Shown here: piece by piece, positions 17,735 through 27,107 of the stretch
Layout: each line of letters begins with the position of its first letter
How positions within the stretch are numbered: position 1 is the stretch's first letter
Translations under genes and position numbers: made by a program
Notes under the pieces: model-generated
What the model was told of the DNA's origin: nothing
Databases searched by the model: none
Seen by the model: only the letters and a program-made list of their open reading frames with translations
Source of the DNA: JAOPZW01 sp963806015
Lineage (GTDB): Bacteria > Actinomycetota > Thermoleophilia > Solirubrobacterales > Solirubrobacteraceae
Length of the DNA: 64,000 nt
Assembly (NCBI GenBank): GCA_963806015.1
Contig: CAWDWM010000012.1
Location: 367,702 to 431,701, forward strand
Direction: 5' to 3'

Positions 17735-18742
17735 CTAGGCGGCGCGGCGTTCGGGTTCGGCGGTGGGCGGCCCGAAGTAGGCGCTGGCGCCGACGCCGCG
17801 ATCGAAGCCCGTCCACACGGAGCCGGGCGCGAGGCCCTTCTCGAGGCGATCGAAGGAGCCGAGCTTGCCGCCGAGGTTGTCGATCATGTGCACGAGCCAT
17901 GCCTCGCGCGTGGCGGGCACCACGGGGCTGCCGTGCTCGAGCGAGCCGTGGTGGCTGAGGACGATGTGCAGCAGCGCCTGCGCCGTCTCGGGCGGGAAGC
18001 CCGGCAGCTCCTCGATGGCGCGGCGGACGCGGTAATAGCCCAGCGGGATCTCGCCCTGCAGGCGCCCGGCATCGGTGAGGTCGATGGCGGCAGGGTCGGC
18101 GGTGTAGGCCTCGAGCTTGCCGATGTCGTGCAGCAGCGCGCCGGTGACCGCCACGTCGCGATCGATGCCGGGGAACGTCGAGGCCATCGCGCTCACGCCC
18201 TGGGCGACCGTGAGGCAGTGCTCGAGCAGCCCGTGCACGTAGGCCTGGTGGTAGAGCTTGGCCGCCGGCGCGCGCCGGTAGAGCTCCCACGTCGCCGTGT
18301 GCGAGCCCAGCACCCGATCGAGCAACGCGTGCAGGTGCGGATCCTGGACGGTGGCGACGAGCTCGCGCACCTCCATCTCCATCGTCTCCGCCGAGTGCGG
18401 CGGGCCGTCGACGAGGTCGTCGAAGGCGAAGGAGCCCGGGGCCGCCTCGTCGAGCGCGCGCAGTGCGAGCTGCGCGCCCCAGCGCGGGTGGATCTCGTAC
18501 TGGCCGCGCACGCGGATCGCGCGGCCGGCCTGGCACAGCTCGGTCGCCGCCGGCACGTCCTCGCGGACGATGGCCGCCAGCCGGCCGGTGCGGTCGCCGA
18601 GGGAGAGCTTGAGGAACTGCGTGCCGTCGCTGCGCGTGCGCAGCTCGGCCGCGCGCACGAGCAGGACCTGGTCCACATCCTGTCCGTCGGTGAGGTCACG
18701 CACGAGCACGGCGAAAACCGTAGGGCCGCGCGCGGACGTCAC
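17735..18742 (-). CDS. YhaM-like HD-domain 3'-5' exonuclease
   Basis: The 335-aa product joins an N-terminal OB-fold (VRDLTDGQDVDQVLLVRAAELRTR, residues about 13-110) to an HD phosphohydrolase domain (YVHGLLEHCLTVA near 170, LLHDIGKLEAY near 205, HIVLSHHG near 265). The OB plus HD layout is that of YhaM/CBF1-type 3'-to-5' exoribonucleases. The GTG used here leaves only 14 bp to the divergent SDR start; an internal GTG at 18706 fits family alignments and leaves room for a promoter. Just past the stop on the opposite side lies a small GCCCG-AG-CGGGC hairpin. Confidence 0.88.
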   Translation of the reverse strand: MTSARGPTVFAVLVRDLTDGQDVDQVLLVRAAELRTRSDGTQFLKLSLGDRTGRLAAIVREDVPAATELCQAGRAIRVRGQYEIHPRWGAQLALRALDEAAPGSFAFDDLVDGPPHSAETMEMEVRELVATVQDPHLHALLDRVLGSHTATWELYRRAPAAKLYHQAYVHGLLEHCLTVAQGVSAMASTFPGIDRDVAVTGALLHDIGKLEAYTADPAAIDLTDAGRLQGEIPLGYYRVRRAIEELPGFPPETAQALLHIVLSHHGSLEHGSPVVPATREAWLVHMIDNLGGKLGSFDRLEKGLAPGSVWTGFDRGVGASAYFGPPTAEPERRAA

Positions 18743-18756
18743 TAGTGTGCAGGGCC

Positions 18757-19440
18757 GTGAGCGATCGCACCGTCCTCGTCACCGGAGGTACCGGCGGCCT
18801 CGGCGCCGCGGTCACCCGCGCGTTCCTGGAGGAGGGCTGGCGCGTCGTCGTGCCGTGGATCGCCGAGCGCGAGCTGGCGCGCGTCGAGGACCACGAGCGC
18901 CTGGAGCTCGTCCAGGCCGACCTCTTCGATCCCGCCGCGGTCGCGCACGCGGCCGCGGCCGCCGGGCCGTCGCTGCGCGCGCTGGTCAACCTGGTCGGCG
19001 GCTTCGCGATCCACGACCGCGTGCACGAGACCCCGATCGAGACGTTCGAGGAGCAACTGCGCCTGAACCTCCGCCCGGCCTATCTGGCGTCCAGCGCCGC
19101 GTTGCCGGCGATGCTCGAGGCCGGCAGCGGGTCGATCGTCTGCGTCTCCTCGCGCGCGGCGCGACAGCCCTTCCCCGGGGCCGCGGGCTACATCGTGGGC
19201 AAGGCGGCGGTGCTCGCCCTCGTCGACGCCCTCGACGCCGAGTACCGCAAGGACGGCGTGCGCGTGAACGCCGTGCTGCCGAGCGTCATCGACACGCCGG
19301 CGAACCGCGCGTCGATGCCCGACGCCGACTTCGAGACGTGGGTGCGCCCCGATCAGATCGCCAACGTGATCCGCTTCCTGTGCTCAGACGACGCGTCGGT
19401 CACAAGTGGCGCGCACGTACCTGTCTATGGTCTGGCGTGA
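18757..19440 (+). CDS. Short-chain dehydrogenase/reductase
   Basis: The 227-aa classical SDR has GGTGGLG (residues 10-16) for NAD(P), NLVGG at about 75 in place of NNAG, Ser in SSRAA, and GYIVGK, where the Tyr and Lys of YxxxK are kept. DTPANRAS and SGAHVPVYG end the fold. The substrate is unknown. A GTG start is chosen because TAGTGT sits 8 nt upstream. The stop shares one base with the next start (TGATG), coupling it to the transporter gene. Confidence 0.88.
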   Translation: MSDRTVLVTGGTGGLGAAVTRAFLEEGWRVVVPWIAERELARVEDHERLELVQADLFDPAAVAHAAAAAGPSLRALVNLVGGFAIHDRVHETPIETFEEQLRLNLRPAYLASSAALPAMLEAGSGSIVCVSSRAARQPFPGAAGYIVGKAAVLALVDALDAEYRKDGVRVNAVLPSVIDTPANRASMPDADFETWVRPDQIANVIRFLCSDDASVTSGAHVPVYGLA

Positions 19441-20960
19441 TGCCTGCTCGACACGTCGAAGATCACAAGTGGTGGACGCTCACGGCGGTGTGCGTGGCGA
19501 CGTTCATGCTCCTCATCGACATCACGATCGTGAATGTCGCCCTGCCCGACATCGCCAAGGCGCTGCACTCGTCGTTCACGGACCTGCAGTGGGTGATCGA
19601 CGCCTACGCGCTGTCGCTCGCCGCGCTGCTGCTGACCTGGGGCGCGACCTCCGACCGCGTCGGACGGCGCTACATCTTCGTCGTCGGGCTGGGGATCTTC
19701 ACCGTCGCGTCGCTGGGCTGCGCGCTGTCGACCAGTCCCCTCATGCTCAACCTCGCGCGCGCCGTGCAGGGCGTCGGCGGCGCGGCGATGTTCGCCACCT
19801 CGCTCGCGCTGCTGGCCTCCGCCTTCCACGGCCGCGAGCGCGGCACGGCGGTGGGGATCTGGGGCGCGACCATCGGGGCGGCCGTCGCCATCGGGCCGCT
19901 GGCCGGCGGCGCGCTGACCGAGACCATCGGCTGGGAGTCGATCTTCTACATCAACGTCCCGATCGGGATCGCCGCGATCTACATCTCGCTCACGCGCGTG
20001 GCGGAGTCCAAGGATCCCGACGCCGGGCCGAACGACTGGCTGGGGCTCGTCACGTTCTCGGGCGGCCTCTTCCTGCTCATCTTCGCGCTCGTGCGCGGCA
20101 ACGCCGAGGGCTGGGGCAGCACGCTGATCGTCTCCTTCCTGATCGGCGCCGTCGTCCTGCTGGTGGCCTTCGTGGTCGTCGAGGCGCGCATCCGGTACCC
20201 GATGTTCGACCTCACGCTGTTCCGCAAGCCGACCTTCGGCGGGGCGTGCATCGCCGCCTTCGCCCTGTCGGCGTCCATGTTCTCGATGTTCCTGTACCTG
20301 ACGCTCTACCTGCAGAACGGCCTCGGGTTGACGCCGTTCCAGGCCGGCGTGCGCTTCCTGCCGCTCTCGCTGCTGTCCTTCGTCGTCGCGCCGCTCGCGG
20401 GGCGGATGTCGGCGCGGGTGCCGATCCGCGCCCTCATCGGGGGCGGCATGGCGCTGGTCGGGATCGCCCTGATCCTCATGCGCGGGCTGTCGGCCTCCTC
20501 GGAGTGGACGGCCCTGCTGCCCGGCTTCATCGTCGCCGGCATCGGCGTCGCGCTGGTCAACGCGCCGCTCGCGTCGACCGCGGTCAGCGTGGTCCCGCCG
20601 CAGCGCGCCGGCATGGGCTCGGGCATCAACTCGACCTTCCGGCAGGTCGGCATCGCCACGGGAACCGCGGCGCTCGGCGCGCTCTTCCAGCACATCCTGG
20701 TCAACGATGCGACGGGCCCGCTGGCGCGCGTGCCCGCCGAGGTCCTTGCCCAGGGTCGCGCGCCCATTCCGGGACCGGTGGCGCACAAGGCGTACCTCGC
20801 GCTCTTCACCGATGGCCTGAACGACATCCTGCTCGTCGCCGCGATCGTCGCCTTCGCGGGCGCGGTGCTCTCGTTCGTCCTCATCCGCGGCAGCGACTTC
20901 GTCGCGTCGCAGCGTGCCGCGCCGCCCGAGGCCGAGCCGGAGCTGACCGTCGCCGGCTAG
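19440..20960 (+). CDS. DHA2-family MFS drug/metabolite exporter
   Basis: The 506-aa protein has 14 predicted membrane segments. Markers include DITIVNVALPDI in helix 1, WVIDAYALSLAALLL, the cytoplasmic-loop motif GATSDRVGRRY, and the antiporter motif C-like GPLAGGALTE. DHA2 proteins expel drugs or metabolites in exchange for protons. It is translationally coupled to the SDR upstream, so the two may modify and export the same compound, but this is inference. Confidence 0.93.
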   Translation: MPARHVEDHKWWTLTAVCVATFMLLIDITIVNVALPDIAKALHSSFTDLQWVIDAYALSLAALLLTWGATSDRVGRRYIFVVGLGIFTVASLGCALSTSPLMLNLARAVQGVGGAAMFATSLALLASAFHGRERGTAVGIWGATIGAAVAIGPLAGGALTETIGWESIFYINVPIGIAAIYISLTRVAESKDPDAGPNDWLGLVTFSGGLFLLIFALVRGNAEGWGSTLIVSFLIGAVVLLVAFVVVEARIRYPMFDLTLFRKPTFGGACIAAFALSASMFSMFLYLTLYLQNGLGLTPFQAGVRFLPLSLLSFVVAPLAGRMSARVPIRALIGGGMALVGIALILMRGLSASSEWTALLPGFIVAGIGVALVNAPLASTAVSVVPPQRAGMGSGINSTFRQVGIATGTAALGALFQHILVNDATGPLARVPAEVLAQGRAPIPGPVAHKAYLALFTDGLNDILLVAAIVAFAGAVLSFVLIRGSDFVASQRAAPPEAEPELTVAG

Positions 20961-21013
20961 CGCAACGCCGGCTGCGGCCGATCGCCACGCACGGCGCTAC
21001 CCTGATCGGTCCG

Positions 21014-21982
21014 ATGAGGCGCCTGATCTTCCTTGCCCTGCTCTGCTCGCTGCTGCTCTCCGCCCCCGCAGGCGCCCAGCTGACGCACATCCGTGCCGGC
21101 ATGAGCGCCGGCGGCGTCGACCTCTCGGGGCTCACGGTGCCCGACGCGACGGCGAAGCTCGACGCCGAGCTCGCGCCGCGTCTGGCGCCCGATCTGCTCA
21201 TCGGCGTGGCGGGGAGGCCGTGGGTCCTGAAGATGGCCGACGCCAAGCTCAAGCTCGATTCCTCGCGCACGGCCAAGCGCGCGCTCTACGCCAAGGCCGG
21301 GCTGACGCAGGTTCCCCCGGCGATCAGCCACTCCCACGTGGCGGTGGCGGCGTTCGTCGCCGACATCGCCAAGCGGGTCGGCAAGCCCGCGCGCGACGCG
21401 AAGATCAAGATCACCCTGCGCCACATCTACCGCCAGCGCTCGCGGCCGGGGCGCGGCCTCGACGTCGCCGTGGCGGCCAAGGCGATCGACACCGCCATCG
21501 ACGATCCCGCCGCCCCGCGGGTGCTGCACCAGCCGCTGAAGCGCGTGCGCGCGAAGGTCAACGCCAACGACCTGGCCCGCGTCTACAACACCGTCATCAC
21601 CATCGACCAGGCGCACTTCAAGCTGCGCCTGTTCAAGGGCCTGAAGTTCCGCAAGAGCTACGGCGTGGCCGTCGGCCAGCCGGCCTACCCGACGCCCAAC
21701 GGGCGCTTCGCGATCCAGGACAAGCAGGTCAACCCGACGTGGTCGGTGCCCAACTCGCCGTGGGCCGGCGAGCTGCAGGGCACGACCGTGGAGGGCGGCA
21801 GCGCCGCCAACCCGCTGAAGGCGCGCTGGATGGGCATCGCCAACGGCGTCGGGATCCACGGCACCGGCGAGGACTACTCGGTCGGCACGCGCGCGTCGCA
21901 CGGCTGCATCCGCATGCACGTGGCCGACGTGATCGACCTGTTCAAGCGCGTCCCCGTGGGGACGCCCGTGCTCATCCAGTAG
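21014..21982 (+). CDS. Secreted L,D-transpeptidase (YkuD domain)
   Basis: The 322-aa protein has a signal peptide (MRRLIFLALLCSLLLSAPAGA), an N-terminal domain resembling the peptidoglycan-binding-4 type (GVDLSGLTVPDATAKLDAEL), and a C-terminal YkuD catalytic domain. The active site is GIHGTGEDYSVG, then SHGCIRMH with the nucleophilic Cys. It makes 3-3 peptidoglycan cross-links or anchors proteins outside the membrane. TACCCT lies 10 nt before the ATG, and no ribosome-binding site is seen. Confidence 0.93.
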   Translation: MRRLIFLALLCSLLLSAPAGAQLTHIRAGMSAGGVDLSGLTVPDATAKLDAELAPRLAPDLLIGVAGRPWVLKMADAKLKLDSSRTAKRALYAKAGLTQVPPAISHSHVAVAAFVADIAKRVGKPARDAKIKITLRHIYRQRSRPGRGLDVAVAAKAIDTAIDDPAAPRVLHQPLKRVRAKVNANDLARVYNTVITIDQAHFKLRLFKGLKFRKSYGVAVGQPAYPTPNGRFAIQDKQVNPTWSVPNSPWAGELQGTTVEGGSAANPLKARWMGIANGVGIHGTGEDYSVGTRASHGCIRMHVADVIDLFKRVPVGTPVLIQ

Positions 21983-22009
21983 CCCGCAGGGGCGCGCTGC
22001 GGCGCCCAG

Positions 22010-22023
22010 TAGCATCGCGGCAC
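22010..22023 (+). promoter_or_regulatory. Putative -10 element and leaderless start of selD
   Basis: TAGCAT at 22010-22015 ends 8 nt before the selD ATG, where a transcript would begin at or within a base or two of the start codon. The same TAGCATC heptamer lies 7 nt before the selC tRNA and 7 nt before the selA ATG. Confidence 0.5.
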
Positions 22024-23043
22024 ATGGACGTCACAGCAGTCCCGCTCACCTCGCTCTCGCACGGCGCCGGATGCGGGTGCAAGCTGCCGGCCGCGGAGCT
22101 GCTGCCGATCGTCCGCAACCTGCCCGCCTCGACGGCGCCCGAGCTGCTGGTGGGCTCGGCCACCGGCGACGACGCCGCCGTATGGCGGATCTCCGACGAG
22201 CTGGCGCTGGTGCAGACGGTCGACTTCTTCACGCCGGTGGTGGACGACCCCTACGACTTCGGCCGCATCGCCGCGGCCAACGCGCTGTCCGACGTCTACG
22301 CGATGGGCGGGCGGCCCCTGACCGCACTGAACATCGTGGCCTGGCCGCTCGAGCAGCTCGGCGCGGCGGCGCTGGGCGAGGTGCTGCGCGGCGGGATGGA
22401 CGTCGTGCGCGCCGCCGGCGCCGAGGTTGTCGGCGGCCACTCGATCGACGACCCCGAGCCCAAGTACGGGCTCGCGGTCACCGGTGCCGTGCACCCCGAC
22501 CGCATGATCGCCAACGCCGGCGGCCGGGCCGGCGACGCGCTGGTGCTGACCAAGCCGCTGGGCGCGGGCGCCGTGGTCACCGCGCGCAAGCGCGGACAGG
22601 AGGACGAGGCGCTGCTGGCCCGCGCCGTCGAGGTGATGGCGGCCCTCAACGCCGACGCCGGTGCTGCCGCGGTCGCCGCCGGCGCCTCGGCGATGACCGA
22701 CGTCACCGGCTTCGGCCTGCTCGGGCACCTGCACGCGCTCGCGCGCGAGAGCGGCGTCGCGGCGGAGATCGACGCCGCGGCCGTTCCGGCGCTGGACGGC
22801 GTCGAGCTCATGCTCGAGGACGAGCGCGCGCTGTCGGGCGGGAGTCGCCGCAACCGCGAGTACGCGGAGGGCTTCGCGTTCTTCGCCGGCGCGGTGGCGC
22901 CGTGGCGTGCACGCCTGGTGTGCGACGCGACGACGTCGGGCGGCCTGCTCGTCGCCGTCGATCCGGCGCGGGCGGCCGAGGTGCCGGGGCCGGTCGTCGG
23001 GCGGCTCGCGGCCGGCGATCCGGGCGCCATCGCGGTGGCATAG
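22024..23043 (+). CDS. selD: Selenophosphate synthetase
   Basis: The 339-aa enzyme makes selenophosphate from selenide and ATP, the selenium donor for SelA. The N-terminal GAGCGCKLP holds the active-site Cys and Lys (the catalytic residue is Cys, not Sec, so SelD does not need its own product). SATGDDAAVW, QTVDFFTPVVDDPYDFG and GGHSIDDPEPKYG are typical nucleotide/metal-site motifs. It lies 11 bp before a LuxR-type gene and about 13 kb before selA; with selC, selA and selB it completes the Sec pathway. Confidence 0.97.
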   Translation: MDVTAVPLTSLSHGAGCGCKLPAAELLPIVRNLPASTAPELLVGSATGDDAAVWRISDELALVQTVDFFTPVVDDPYDFGRIAAANALSDVYAMGGRPLTALNIVAWPLEQLGAAALGEVLRGGMDVVRAAGAEVVGGHSIDDPEPKYGLAVTGAVHPDRMIANAGGRAGDALVLTKPLGAGAVVTARKRGQEDEALLARAVEVMAALNADAGAAAVAAGASAMTDVTGFGLLGHLHALARESGVAAEIDAAAVPALDGVELMLEDERALSGGSRRNREYAEGFAFFAGAVAPWRARLVCDATTSGGLLVAVDPARAAEVPGPVVGRLAAGDPGAIAVA

Positions 23044-23053
23044 GGACGCTGCG

Positions 23054-25897
23054 GTGAGCGCCGCCGCCGTCGTCCTCGAGCGTGATGCGGAGCTCGCGCG
23101 CATCGAGGCGGCGGTGACGCGGGCGCAGGGCGGCCACGGCAGCCTGCTCGTCGTCGAGGGCCCGGCGGGCATCGGCAAGTCGGCGCTCATCGGCGCCGTG
23201 CGGGCGGTCTCCGACGCGGCGGGGACGCGGACCCTGCGCGCGCGCGGCGGCGAGCTCGAGCGCGACTTCGCCTTCGGCGTGGTCCGGCAGCTGATCGAGC
23301 CGGCGTTGGCGGAGGCGCCCGCGCGCACGCGCGACGATCTCCTGCAGGGCCCGGCGGGGGTCGCCGGGCGGCTGCTCGGCCTGCCCGGGGCGCTGCCCGA
23401 GGGCAGCGAGGGCCAGGTCGCCGCGCCCGACGCGTCGTTCACCGTCCTGCACGGGCTGTACTGGCTGTGCGCGAACCTCGCCGGCGACCGGCCACTGGTG
23501 GTGACCGTCGACGACGCCCATTGGGCCGACGCGGCCTCCCTGCGCTTCCTGGCCTTCCTGCTGCCGCGCCTGGAGGAGCTGTCGCTCGCTCTGGTGGTGG
23601 CGACGCGGCCCGAGGCCGAGGGTCCCGCGGCGCCACTGCTGGGGTTGCTGCTGGGCGATCCGCTCGCGCGCGTGCTGCGCCTCGCACCACTGTCGGTGAA
23701 CGCGGTCGGGCGCCTGATCGAGGACGGCCTGGGTCAGGCCCCGGCCCCCGTGTTCGCCGCCGCCTGCCGGCGCACGACCGGCGGGGTCCCGTTCCTCGTG
23801 CGCGAGCTGGTGGCGGCGCTGCACGACGAGGGCGTCGCGCCGACGAGCGGCGAGGCGCAGCGGGTCGAGGAGCTCGGCGCGCGCACCATCGGGCGCGCCA
23901 TGCTCGTGCGCCTCAGCCGCCTGCCCGCGGTCGCCGGCCGCCTCGCCCGGGCCGTGGCGGTGCTCGAGACCGCCGAGCTCGCCCAGGCCGCGGACCTCGC
24001 CGGCCTCGACACCGATGCGGCCGCCGCGGCGGCGGACCTGCTGGTCGCCGCGAGCATCCTCGGCCCGCGCCGCCCGCTGAGCTTCGTGCACCCGATCGTC
24101 CGCGCGGGGATCCTCGAGGAGGTGCCGCCCGCCGAGCGCATGCGGGCGCATCGCCGCGCCGCGGAGTTGCTCGCCATCCGCGAGGACAGCGCCGAGCGCG
24201 TGGCCGAGCACCTGCTGGCCACCGAGCCCGCCGGCGACGCGTGGACGGTGGCGCGCCTGACCGAGGCCGCGCGCGAGGCCACCCGCCGCGGCGCGCCGGA
24301 GTCGGCGGTCAGCTACCTGCGCCGCGTCCTGGCCGAGCCGCCGCCGCCGGGCGCGCGCCCCCAGGTCCTGCTCGACCTGGGGGTGGCCGAGGCCACCGCC
24401 GGTCAGCCCCAGGGCGAGGTCCATCTGCGTGAGGCGCTCGCGACGGCCGGCGACGACGACGTGCGCCTCGGCGCCGCGCTCGTGCTGGCCCACGTGCTGG
24501 GCCGTGGCGAGCGGATCCCCGCGGCGATCGAGGTCATCGACCTGGCCGCCGCGAGGCTCGCCGACGGGCGCGGGCGCGCACGCGTGCTGCTCGAGTCGAT
24601 GGCGACGGGCGCGGGAATGCTCGATGCCGCGACGGCCCCTCGCCTGGCCTCGCGCATGCGGGCCATGCGCCGCGCCGCCGACCACGCGCACGTGCCCCGC
24701 GAGGTCCTGGCCGTGGCCGCGCTGGTCGCCGTCCACGCCAACGAGCCCGCCACGACCTGCATCGCGCTGGCGCAGCGGGCGCTCGCCGCCGGCCCGCGGA
24801 TCGTCCCCGAGCCCACCGATCTGCCCTGGTTCGCGCAAGCGACGGTCGCGCTCATCTGGGCCGACGCGCACGCCGAGGCCCAGGTCCCCCTTGACGCCGG
24901 CGTCGCCGAGAGCCGCGCGACCGGCGACCCTGCCCTCTTCGGTATGAGCCTGTCCCAGCGCGCCTGGCTGCTGCTGCGCCTCGGCGACCTGCAGGGCGCC
25001 GAGGGCGACGCCCGCACGGTGCTCGAGGCCGCCGACCTGGCGGCGCCCGAGCTCTACCGAAAGCTGGCGGCGGCCATCCTCGTCAACGCCTCGATCGAGC
25101 AGGGCGAGCTCGATCAGGCCCAGAGCGTGCTTGACGGCTTCGGCCTCGACGAGTCCGCGCGCACCCAGACCTCCGCCGTGCTGCGCCTCGCCCGCGGGCG
25201 CCTGCGCCTGGCGCAGGAGCGCCCCGACGAGGCCGTCGACGACATCCTCACCGCGGGCCGGATCGTGTCCGCCACCGGGTCGTCATGCCCGGGCTACCTC
25301 GCCTGGCGCTCGGGCGCGGCGCTCGCCCACCTGGCCCTGGGCGAACGCGAGGACGCCCTGCGGCTCGCGACGGAGGAGGTCGAGCTGGCCCGCGCCTTCG
25401 GCGGCCTGCGCACGCTCGGGGTCTCGCTGCGGACGGCCGGCGTGGTGGCGGGCGGCGCGGAGGGCGAGGCCCTGCTGCGCGAGAGCGTGGCCTGCCTGGA
25501 GCGCACCGGGATCGCGCTCGAACGCGCCCGGGCGCTGGCCGAGCTGGGGGTGCTGGTCCGCGCGACCGGGCGGCGCTCGCAGGCGCGCCTGATGCTGCGC
25601 CAGGCGCTCGACGTGGCCCACCACGCGGGCGCGGCGCCGCTGGCCAACCTCGCCGAGGCCGAGCTACGGGCGACCGGCGCCAAGCCGCGCCGGGTGGCCC
25701 TCAGCGGGGTCGAGGCGCTGACGGCCAGCGAGCGGCGCGTGGCCGAGCTGGCGGGCGACGGCCTCACCAACCGCGAGATCGCCCAGGCGCTGTTCGTGAC
25801 GATGCGGACCGTCGAGGGTCACCTGACGCGCGTCTTCGCCAAGCTCGAGCTGAGCTCGCGCGACGAGCTGCCCGACGTCCTGCGCGCCCCGCGGTAG
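23054..25897 (+). CDS. LAL-type (large ATP-binding LuxR) transcriptional regulator, copy 1
   Basis: The 947-aa protein has an N-terminal AAA-like ATPase with Walker A GPAGIGKSAL near residue 37, Walker B-like VTVDDAHWAD near 155, a long helical TPR-like middle, and a C-terminal LuxR helix-turn-helix (LTASERRVAELAGDGLTNREIAQALFVTMRTVEGHL). It shares most of its sequence order with the protein at 27.2 kb, so the two are paralogues. The start is the GTG after selD. Its ligand and targets are unknown; its position suggests a role linked to the selenium/formate genes. The 3' end overlaps a facing gene by 79 bp. Confidence 0.92.
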   Translation: MSAAAVVLERDAELARIEAAVTRAQGGHGSLLVVEGPAGIGKSALIGAVRAVSDAAGTRTLRARGGELERDFAFGVVRQLIEPALAEAPARTRDDLLQGPAGVAGRLLGLPGALPEGSEGQVAAPDASFTVLHGLYWLCANLAGDRPLVVTVDDAHWADAASLRFLAFLLPRLEELSLALVVATRPEAEGPAAPLLGLLLGDPLARVLRLAPLSVNAVGRLIEDGLGQAPAPVFAAACRRTTGGVPFLVRELVAALHDEGVAPTSGEAQRVEELGARTIGRAMLVRLSRLPAVAGRLARAVAVLETAELAQAADLAGLDTDAAAAAADLLVAASILGPRRPLSFVHPIVRAGILEEVPPAERMRAHRRAAELLAIREDSAERVAEHLLATEPAGDAWTVARLTEAAREATRRGAPESAVSYLRRVLAEPPPPGARPQVLLDLGVAEATAGQPQGEVHLREALATAGDDDVRLGAALVLAHVLGRGERIPAAIEVIDLAAARLADGRGRARVLLESMATGAGMLDAATAPRLASRMRAMRRAADHAHVPREVLAVAALVAVHANEPATTCIALAQRALAAGPRIVPEPTDLPWFAQATVALIWADAHAEAQVPLDAGVAESRATGDPALFGMSLSQRAWLLLRLGDLQGAEGDARTVLEAADLAAPELYRKLAAAILVNASIEQGELDQAQSVLDGFGLDESARTQTSAVLRLARGRLRLAQERPDEAVDDILTAGRIVSATGSSCPGYLAWRSGAALAHLALGEREDALRLATEEVELARAFGGLRTLGVSLRTAGVVAGGAEGEALLRESVACLERTGIALERARALAELGVLVRATGRRSQARLMLRQALDVAHHAGAAPLANLAEAELRATGAKPRRVALSGVEALTASERRVAELAGDGLTNREIAQALFVTMRTVEGHLTRVFAKLELSSRDELPDVLRAPR

Positions 25898-26421
25898 CTC
25901 GCGCACGGCGGGGCGACGACGGGGGCGATCGCGAGCTCGGCATCCAGCACCCCGCCGCTGAGCGAGCGCACGCGAAAGCCGAGCCGGTCCAGGAGGGTGC
26001 GGGCGGCCCGGTTGCCGGCGAGCGTGCTGCCGGTGAGCGCGGTCACGTCGTTCGCGCGTGCGCGCTCGATGAGCCGCGCGGCGAGGGCGCGGCCGATCCC
26101 GCGGCGCTGCCAGGCGTCGGCCACGGCGAGCGCGAGGTCGGCCACCGTGCCCCCGCCGTGGCCCGTGGCGTAGCGCCCGACGCCGACGATCTGCCCGGTC
26201 GTCTCGTCGATGGCGACGAGCGCCTCATGGGTCACGTGATCGACGTCGGTCAGGTAGTCGAGCTCGCGCTCGCTGAGCCGCGGCTTGGGGCCCAGGAAGC
26301 GCTGGTGGCGCGACTGATCACTCAGGCGCGCGAAGGCGTCGGCGAGCGGCAGGCGATCGGCGGGGTCGATCGGCCGCACGCGCAGGCGCGCTCCGTCGGC
26401 GAGGGTCATCTGGCCGGGCAT
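25819..26421 (-). CDS. GNAT-family N-acetyltransferase
   Basis: The 200-aa protein carries the acetyl-CoA loop AWQRRGIGRALAARLIERA near residue 110, with the preceding strand ADLALAVAD and the following NRAARTLLDRLGF. The domain is complete by about residue 170; the last 26 residues (after VAPPCASYRG) are encoded over the end of the LuxR gene on the other strand and look like run-on sequence. The start is either of two ATGs (26421, 26409). It lies 4 bp after the sigma-factor gene, probably in one transcript. The substrate is unknown. Confidence 0.85.
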   Translation of the reverse strand: MPGQMTLADGARLRVRPIDPADRLPLADAFARLSDQSRHQRFLGPKPRLSERELDYLTDVDHVTHEALVAIDETTGQIVGVGRYATGHGGGTVADLALAVADAWQRRGIGRALAARLIERARANDVTALTGSTLAGNRAARTLLDRLGFRVRSLSGGVLDAELAIAPVVAPPCASYRGARRTSGSSSRELSSSLAKTRVR

Positions 26422-26425
26422 GGCC

Positions 26426-26926
26426 TCAGATCCCGCACGCGCGCGCGACCTGCGCCCGGCCGCGGAAGAGACGGCTGTGCAGCGTGCCCTCGGCGATGCC
26501 GAGCTCGCGCGCGGCGTCGCCCGCGCGGTAGCCGTTGACGTCGACCATCACGACGGCCTCGCGGAACGCCTTGGGCAGCGCGGCGACCGCGTCGAGCACC
26601 TCGCGCGCCTGGCGCGCGCTGATCGGCCGATCCTTCGCGCCGTGGTCGACGGGCTCGAAGTCCTCGGGCAGCGCGGTGGTGCGCACGCGGCTGGCCGCCG
26701 AGCGCAGGCGGCTGAGGTGCGTGTTGCGCACGGCCTGGACGAGATAGGCGGCCTCGCTGCCTGTGACGACGCGCGGGCGGCGCAGAACCCGCTCGAAGGT
26801 GTCCTGCACCAGATCCTCGGCGTCGCCGTGCCGGCCACAGAGATGCCGCGCGACCCGCGTCAGGCGCTCCATGTGAGAGGCCAGGCGCTCCGGGTCGAGA
26901 GGGCGGGAAACAGCAAGGGTCGACAT
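26426..26926 (-). CDS. ECF-type RNA polymerase sigma factor
   Basis: The 166-aa protein shows region 2 (CGRHGDAEDLVQDTFERVLRR) and region 4 (LDAVAALPKAFREAVVMVDVNGYRAGDAARELGIAEGTLHSRLFRGRAQVA). It is short, consistent with a minimal group-4 sigma factor. The start is the ATG of MSTLAVSRPLD; the upstream frame has poor codon use. No recognisable anti-sigma gene adjoins it; the downstream partner is a GNAT gene 4 bp away. Confidence 0.88.
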   Translation of the reverse strand: MSTLAVSRPLDPERLASHMERLTRVARHLCGRHGDAEDLVQDTFERVLRRPRVVTGSEAAYLVQAVRNTHLSRLRSAASRVRTTALPEDFEPVDHGAKDRPISARQAREVLDAVAALPKAFREAVVMVDVNGYRAGDAARELGIAEGTLHSRLFRGRAQVARACGI

Positions 26927-27094
26927 GAGGCCATGGTGCGGTTTGCGCGGACGTCCGCGCAACGGGGGTCGACCCCTGACTTTCCGCCTGCTACGGCGGC
27001 TTTCCACGATGCGGGGGTGTTGCTGCCCGCACCACGGTGTCGAGTGCTGCCCGCACCCTCGGCCGTGGGCAGGCCGTACCTTGCCGGCCTCATC

Positions 27095-27107
27095 TAGCAT
27101 CGCCCGC
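27095..27107 (+). promoter_or_regulatory. Putative -10 element of the selC tRNA gene
   Basis: TAGCAT at 27095-27100 ends 7 nt before the first base of the mature tRNA, the usual distance from a -10 box to the transcription start. The heptamer TAGCATC is the same as that before selD and selA. Confidence 0.45.
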